Below the pieces are notes generated by a model that worked only from the letters and a program-made list of their open reading frames with translations, did not search any database and was not told where the DNA came from. Shown here piece after piece: positions 58,842 to 64,000 of a DNA stretch of 64,000 bases (position 1 is the stretch's first letter; every line of letters begins with the position of its first letter). Source of the stretch: a virus. The translations under genes were made by a program, and so were the position numbers. The stretch lies in IMG/VR virus record IMGVR_UViG_3300023174_000057, positions 102,765 through 166,764 of that record; one strand, written 5' to 3'.

Positions 58842-59360
58842 ATGGACGGCACCATGAACCCGCTGGACATCATCTACGCTTGGCAGTCGGCCCTTCTCGC
58901 CGTGGTGATCGTCGGCCTCACCCAAGGAGCGAAGGCTGGCATCGAGGCGTACCTCCTCATCAAGAACAAGGGCACCACCAAGACGGGCAAGGAGCTTCGT
59001 GGCGAGGTAGCCATCCTCGACCGGGCGGTGCTCCCCCTCGTGCCCCTCGTGTCGGGTGCCCTCATGGGCGCGTTCATCCCGATGCGCCCGGAGGTGCTGG
59101 TGCAGTACGTCAACGAGCACGGTGGTGGTTCCCGCCTCGCCTACGCCATGTGGGGCGCGGCCATCGGGCAGTTCTCGGACTACCTGTATCAGCGGTTCAA
59201 GCGGATGCTCCCGGCGCAGCCCACCGCGCCCCCGGTAGCAACGGGCACCTACTCCGTGACACCCCCCGCGGAAGAAGCGGCACCCGCGCCCGCCCGCGAC
59301 GACAGCGAGGGCCGGGAAACCATCCCGCCCGCGTCGATTGACGCCCCCCGACAAGACTGA
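58842..59360 (+). CDS. Small membrane protein, holin-like by layout
   Basis: 172 residues; ATG 58842 or, more likely by context, ATG 58854. Two hydrophobic segments: YAWQSALLAVVIVGLTQGAK (about 8-27) and LPLVPLVSGALMGAFIP (about 65-82), then AAIGQFSDYLYQRFKRM and a Pro/Ala-rich acidic tail. Resembles two-helix holins in layout but is also compatible with a structural membrane protein. No lysis gene neighbours are seen. Confidence 0.5.
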   Translation: MDGTMNPLDIIYAWQSALLAVVIVGLTQGAKAGIEAYLLIKNKGTTKTGKELRGEVAILDRAVLPLVPLVSGALMGAFIPMRPEVLVQYVNEHGGGSRLAYAMWGAAIGQFSDYLYQRFKRMLPAQPTAPPVATGTYSVTPPAEEAAPAPARDDSEGRETIPPASIDAPRQD

Positions 59361-59380
59361 CCTCGTAGAGTAGGACGCCC

Positions 59381-60166
59381 ATGAGAATCTACGCGGACGT
59401 GAACCGTCTCCCGGACCTCCCGGTCAACGAGACGGACTCGGTCATCATCCAAGTGTCCCCGACGCCTCCTGTGGGCACCTACACGCCCGTCAACGGCAAG
59501 TTCGTCGTGGACATCCCTGACGGGGTCGTTCCGCCGACGATCAACGAGACATCGCGGCTGATCAACCCGCTCAACAACGTGGTGGACTCGATCTTCCAAG
59601 GGCTCCTGCGGGCGTTCCCCGGCTATCGGAACGCCTCTTACAACCCCCTGCTCACCTCGACGGACCTCGCGCTCCTCGACACGACGGCGACGTTCCCGTT
59701 CAATCCCGGCCCCCCCGTGCAGTTCTGGTCCACGAGGGCGCAGACCGGGAGGGTGGGTGTTCCCGCTGGAGTCGCGCCGAACTCCGTGGCGATGCTCGCG
59801 GAGAACCCGCACCCCAACCCGCCGCGACCGGGGCTCCTCATCACGGACACCATCGACATCGGTCCCGCCACGGGCGGTGTGGGCGCGAACAACTTTCTCG
59901 TGTACTGGAAGGTGTACACGATGATGGTGACCGAAGACGTGATGGACTACTCGACCGGAATCAACAGCCCCGCGCTCAAGAACCTCGTCGAAGTCCAGCA
60001 GGACATCGTGGATGTGTACCTCTCGGTCAACGACGGAGGGGGGTATACGCCCGTAACCCGTCTATCCCCCTGCGTAACGTGTGACCCCGGCACGCTGGTT
60101 CGTCTGGCGTTCGTGAACCACAACCCGACCAAGGTCTACCTCGCCGCCTACGCGGTTCTGTTCTGA
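59381..60166 (+). CDS. Virion structural protein, baseplate-associated
   Basis: 261 residues; AGGA five bases before ATG 59381. Beta-rich with PVNETDSVIIQVSPTPPVGTY and a helical middle (LKNLVEVQQDIVDVYLSV), ending LVRLAFVNHNPTKVYLAAY. No family recognised. Short gap to the next large gene suggests they are made together. Confidence 0.6.
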   Translation: MRIYADVNRLPDLPVNETDSVIIQVSPTPPVGTYTPVNGKFVVDIPDGVVPPTINETSRLINPLNNVVDSIFQGLLRAFPGYRNASYNPLLTSTDLALLDTTATFPFNPGPPVQFWSTRAQTGRVGVPAGVAPNSVAMLAENPHPNPPRPGLLITDTIDIGPATGGVGANNFLVYWKVYTMMVTEDVMDYSTGINSPALKNLVEVQQDIVDVYLSVNDGGGYTPVTRLSPCVTCDPGTLVRLAFVNHNPTKVYLAAYAVLF

Positions 60167-60177
60167 AAGGTGCCCCA

Positions 60178-63100
60178 TGCCTGAGAGTTTCGGCCCCGGA
60201 GTCTCCCGCACCCTCTCGGCCCTCGCCCGACAGTTCGCTGCCGTGGTGTGGCAAGCCGACAAGCCCCCGCTGGACAGTGAGCTCAACCTCATGTCGCAGA
60301 TGGAGTGGGAGAACCTCTCGCAGATGGTGCGAGCACAGGTTCACTCGGGATTCTACCTCGATCCGACGCGCTGCGAGGCCGACTACGTCACCGACCCGCT
60401 GAACGCCAACCAGTTCCTCATCACCCCGCCCGTGGACGTTCTTGGGAACGTCGAGGACTCGTCCCCCCTGTACGCGGTGGTGAACGGCTGGGTGATCCCC
60501 GTCGCGGGCACCAGTATGCCGGAAGGCGGTGGCGCGGACACGACGGCCAATCGTGTGCGGCTGTACCCCCCGCCGACGACAGACGCCCGGACGGACCTCG
60601 TCTTCGTGGAAGTGTGGCGCACGCTGGTGTCGCCCACCCCCTCGACGGTCAACAAGCCCTCGTCCACGGATCTCTGGCGGTACGGCAACACCCTGTACGG
60701 GGGGACCAACGTCCCGGACCAGATGGAAGATCCCTCCATCGGGTTTGAGACCACGAAGCGGGTTCAGCTTCAGTACCGCATCCGCGTGGTGGGCAGCGGT
60801 GACTCGGCGGGCGTGTCGATTGACTTGGTCACCTACCCGGACGGGCTCACGGACCCGCAGGTGCTCGCGCAGGGGACGGCAGCGAGCCCCCTCGGTGGCT
60901 TCACCTTCGCGAATATGCGGGACCAGCTTGGCGATCCCTCTCTCTGGCGCGCGGGTGACGGTGCCCCCACCAACGCTCTCGGGACCATCGACGGCTACGT
61001 CTACGCGATCCCGATCTGCGGTGTGTTCCGTCGCAACACGGCGGCGTTCACGGCCATTGCCACGGGCGGTAACCCGAACCAGAACGGTGCGGACGAGCGG
61101 ACCCCAAGTTCTCATGGGCTCGTGGACCCTCTGGCGGGTGCGAGGCTCCTTGGCCAAGCCACCCTCGCGTCCTCCCTCTCGGAGACTCTCACGGGTTGGG
61201 TGACCCTCAACAATTACTCGGCCTCGGCCCTCAACGACCCCAATATGTTCCCGGTGGGCGTCCTGCGGCGCTACCTCGTGCTGGGGTCTGGGATCAATCG
61301 TGAGATCATCGCGATCAACCTCAACACCGATCCGGTGGGGCACCCGAACGACATCTTCATCGACCTCGCAGGACGTGGGCGCGGCGGCACGATGGCTCGG
61401 CAGCACCCGGCGGGCACGACGGTGTCCCTGTACAACAGCCGCCCGGACGGGCTGTACGCCGACCAGATCGCCCCGACCGACATCCTCGACATGAGGCGCT
61501 CGGTCAACTTCGGGGATTGGGACTACACCCGACTTCTCCAGAAGGGCATCTCGGCCCTCGTCCAGAACAACCTCCGCACGGCGTTCAAGCAGTCGGGCAC
61601 GGGCGGTGACTCGGTGGGTCCCGTGACCACGGAGGTCAGCTACTTCAGCGCGACCGTCTCGCCCCCGAACCACGTCGCCCAAGTGGACGGGGCGAACGGC
61701 ATCCGCAACGTGTGGAGCGACAGCGCAGCGTTGCAGAGCGATGTCACTGTCATCCTTGACGACCAAGCCGCACTGAACACCAACAACTACACGACGACGA
61801 CCTTCAACGCGACCATCGCCGCGCAGTGGACCGTTGGGGCGGATTTCCAGCCCAACGGGTTCATGAACAAGGGCACCGGACCGAAAGGTTGGACCAACGG
61901 CTCGGTGGTCTTCGTGGACATCGGTGGGGCGAGCGGGCTCCAAGGGGCTCGCGCGGGCATCCTCAACAACCAACAGGCGGTGAGGTTCCTGTCGCCCAAA
62001 GAAGTCTGGCGATCTGGGGACAACGAGTTCGCCTCCCACCACCCGTGGACCCTGCGCTTCGTCGGCGGGGTGAGCCTCAATGCCCCCACGGCGGTCCCTC
62101 CCACGGTCGATACGAACGCCTACCGTGCGGGGTACATGACCTCGCCGCAACCCACCAACGTATCCCCGACCTACGGGGACAACCCCGGCCCGATGTTCCC
62201 GTTGGCCTCGGCCAACTTTGAGCGCCCCTTCATCGTCCTCGGTGGGGTTCTCAACCCCGCCCTTCGGTTCACGGGCCTCGTGGCGACCGGCACGCTCATC
62301 AACAACATCATCAGCGGGCAGTACGAGATCGTGATCCCCACGATTGATTGGGACACCTTCGCGCTCACGCTCGGCAGGGGCGGAAACCTCCGGGGGTACC
62401 TGTCCAACAACGGCGCGGACTTCACGGGTCTGTCGTCCAAGATCTACGTCGTCGTCTACGGCGACAAGGACTATCGGGACAACAACGGCGCGTTCCAAGT
62501 GATCGGCGCGGGCACTTCTGCCGTCACGGGGGGTGCATACACCCAGAACGTGACGAGCAACGTACACCGTATCGTCGTCCGACCGCTCTCGTCGGACTTC
62601 GATGATTTTGCTGCGTCCGCGAACACGGTCACCATCGAGTTCCGTTCGATGGACATCAACGCGGAGGACGACAACGGCCTCGCCAACCCGCCGCACGGCC
62701 TCGCCGTGGTGCTCACGGACCTCCAAGGCACCAACACCACTCGGTACAGCAACACGACCCCGTGGGGGGATGTTTCCCAACCGCTGGAGGAAGACGGTTC
62801 TTCCCCGGCCAAGCTCGTCCCTGTGGCGTCCAAGGCCACGCTCACGATGGACCTGATGTGGTCGCCCAATCACGGGTCGTCTCCTCGGGTGCCCGACCAG
62901 ATCACTCGCTTCGCGGTGGCGAGCGCCCCCGCAGAATTCGTGCGGACCCCGGCCTCGGTGACGGACTCGCAGTTCATCTTCGACACGGGTTACCCGAACG
63001 GCACCCCGGTGTACGAGTCCACGCAGGTTCAACTCTGGAACCGACTCCCCAGCCGTGGCATCGCCGCACCCTACGCCCCCTACACGAGCTTCGGCGGCGC

Positions 63101-64000
63101 GGTGGTTGGCCTCACGGAGCAGGACCGCGAGGCAGAGCTCTTCGTGGACCCCGGCTCCAAGACGGTGGTCTTCCGTCCTTTCACGGCGAAGACCTCGATC
63201 ATGAAGGGGTTCAGCGTCGTCCCGGTGCCCGGACCCACGCTCGTCGGTACCTCCGACTACCCGAACCTTAACCCCAAGAACGCTCTCGGTATCTTCGTCT
63301 CGTCGATGACAGCGGCCTACGCGGTGCCCCCGGAGTTCATGCCGCGCTTCGGTCGGCAGGACATCCCGTACCACGTCCGCACGGGCACGACCGACCCCGT
63401 GTACCCGGGGATCAACCACCTGTTCGCGGACGGACCCACAGCGACCGATCAGGTGTTCTACATCATCGGGGGCTTGGACAACGGCTCGGCACCGGGCGTC
63501 TTGTCGGTGCTCATGAACACCCTCACCTCGACGCTCAATCCCAACAACTACGGCACCAACGTCACCGTGGGTGGCCTTGCCCACGGGGGCTACGCGGCCC
63601 GGAAGGTGACCCTCACGGACGTGGTGAGCTCGGACCTCGGCGTGGGGTTGAAGGGCATCGAGCTCCCCCCCTACCTTGGGATCGCCCGCCTGTACGGGGT
63701 GTACGAGCAGTCGAACTTCGTCGCCACGATGGTGGGCAACGGCAACGTCGGGGCGTTCCAGAACAGCGACCGGATCACGCCCATCAACAACCCCCCGGTC
63801 AACCTCCTCCGCGAGGATGCCACCAAGCAGACGCTCTTCATCCGTCAGGGAGGTGCCAACACCTTCACGAACCAGAGCGACTCGCACACCTACATCGTCC
63901 CTGACACGGCCTTCGACATCACCCGCATCCCCAGCTACGCCGCGGGGCAGACTTTTGACGACTTTGATTACGTCGTCGAGTGCGTGGTCTTCGGGTTTGG
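60178..64000 (+). CDS. Giant baseplate or fibre protein, 3' truncated
   Basis: Open from ATG 60178 (GAAAGGTG upstream) to the right edge with no stop, at least 1274 residues. Start PESFGPGVSRTLSALARQF then WQADKPPLDSELNLMSQMEW, a motif common at the N-terminus of large phage baseplate proteins, and VEVWRTLVSP. The remainder is beta-rich. The long antisense frame over the same bases (60027-63887) is a shadow of high GC third positions. Confidence 0.75.

Noticed and set aside
58842-59360. Firm holin assignment
   Set aside because: Only the two-helix layout supports it; no holin signature or endolysin neighbour is present.
60027-63887. 1286-codon open frame on the minus strand
   Set aside because: It mirrors the + strand frame from 60178, which has a ribosome binding site and protein-like composition. 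The antisense product is Arg/Val/His-rich with no domain, as expected opposite a gene with G/C third positions.

Overview
The window is one continuous piece of a high-GC, tightly packed genome of a contractile-tailed bacteriophage (myovirus). It holds a tail sheath protein with the classic C-terminal domain, a tail tube candidate, a tape measure protein with a transmembrane segment, a baseplate hub with an embedded cell-wall hydrolase domain, and very large baseplate or fibre proteins. The size of the virion genes and the number of accessory genes between them suggest a large (possibly jumbo) phage. The host cannot be named from the sequence; only a high-GC bacterium is suggested. Genes are mostly on the + strand, joined by ATGA or TGATG overlaps. 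No gene-free stretch exceeds 300 bases: the longest gaps are 37575-37766, 7531-7702, 5043-5197 and 32479-32630, and all of these look like leaders, promoters or terminators. No tRNA gene or CRISPR array was seen.

Layout. 1-11430: head and virion-surface genes: a partial repeat protein, a SWIM zinc-finger protein, a zinc-ribbon protein, several beta-rich small proteins, and a fibre of 11-residue repeats behind a structured leader RNA. 11480-15406: a neck-type protein encoded in two pieces by a naturally split intein, with a Vsr-like (EDxHD-type) homing endonuclease gene between the pieces and a second such gene after it. 15410-25724: an accessory block with homing-endonuclease remnants, a cytidine-deaminase-like protein, small minus-strand genes, a zincin metallopeptidase, a gamma-glutamylcyclotransferase-like protein, an Fe/Mn superoxide dismutase, a von Willebrand A protein, and several proteins sharing one conserved N-terminal leader. 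25752-32478: membrane and coiled-coil proteins, neck and tail-completion proteins, and an actin-like ATPase with an HNH intein in its phosphate-2 loop. 32631-52372: sheath, tube, two chaperone candidates, tape measure, two related baseplate proteins and the hub. 52366-54375: an antisense island with an HNH gene invaded by a GIY-YIG homing endonuclease. 54429-64000: very large baseplate or fibre proteins, the last running off the end.

How it works together. The structural genes form the usual neck, terminator, sheath, tube, chaperone, tape measure and hub order. Candidate late promoters (a GGTTCCnGCcCTATAC-like box) lie before the fibre, sheath and tube genes. A different box (GGGCGTAA, 6-7 bases before the start codon) marks isolated accessory genes. 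The most unusual content is the set of homing elements: two inteins (one split), four to five nuclease genes, and two places where a nuclease gene sits beside a duplicated 3' end of its target gene, as if each invader brought a replacement gene end with it.
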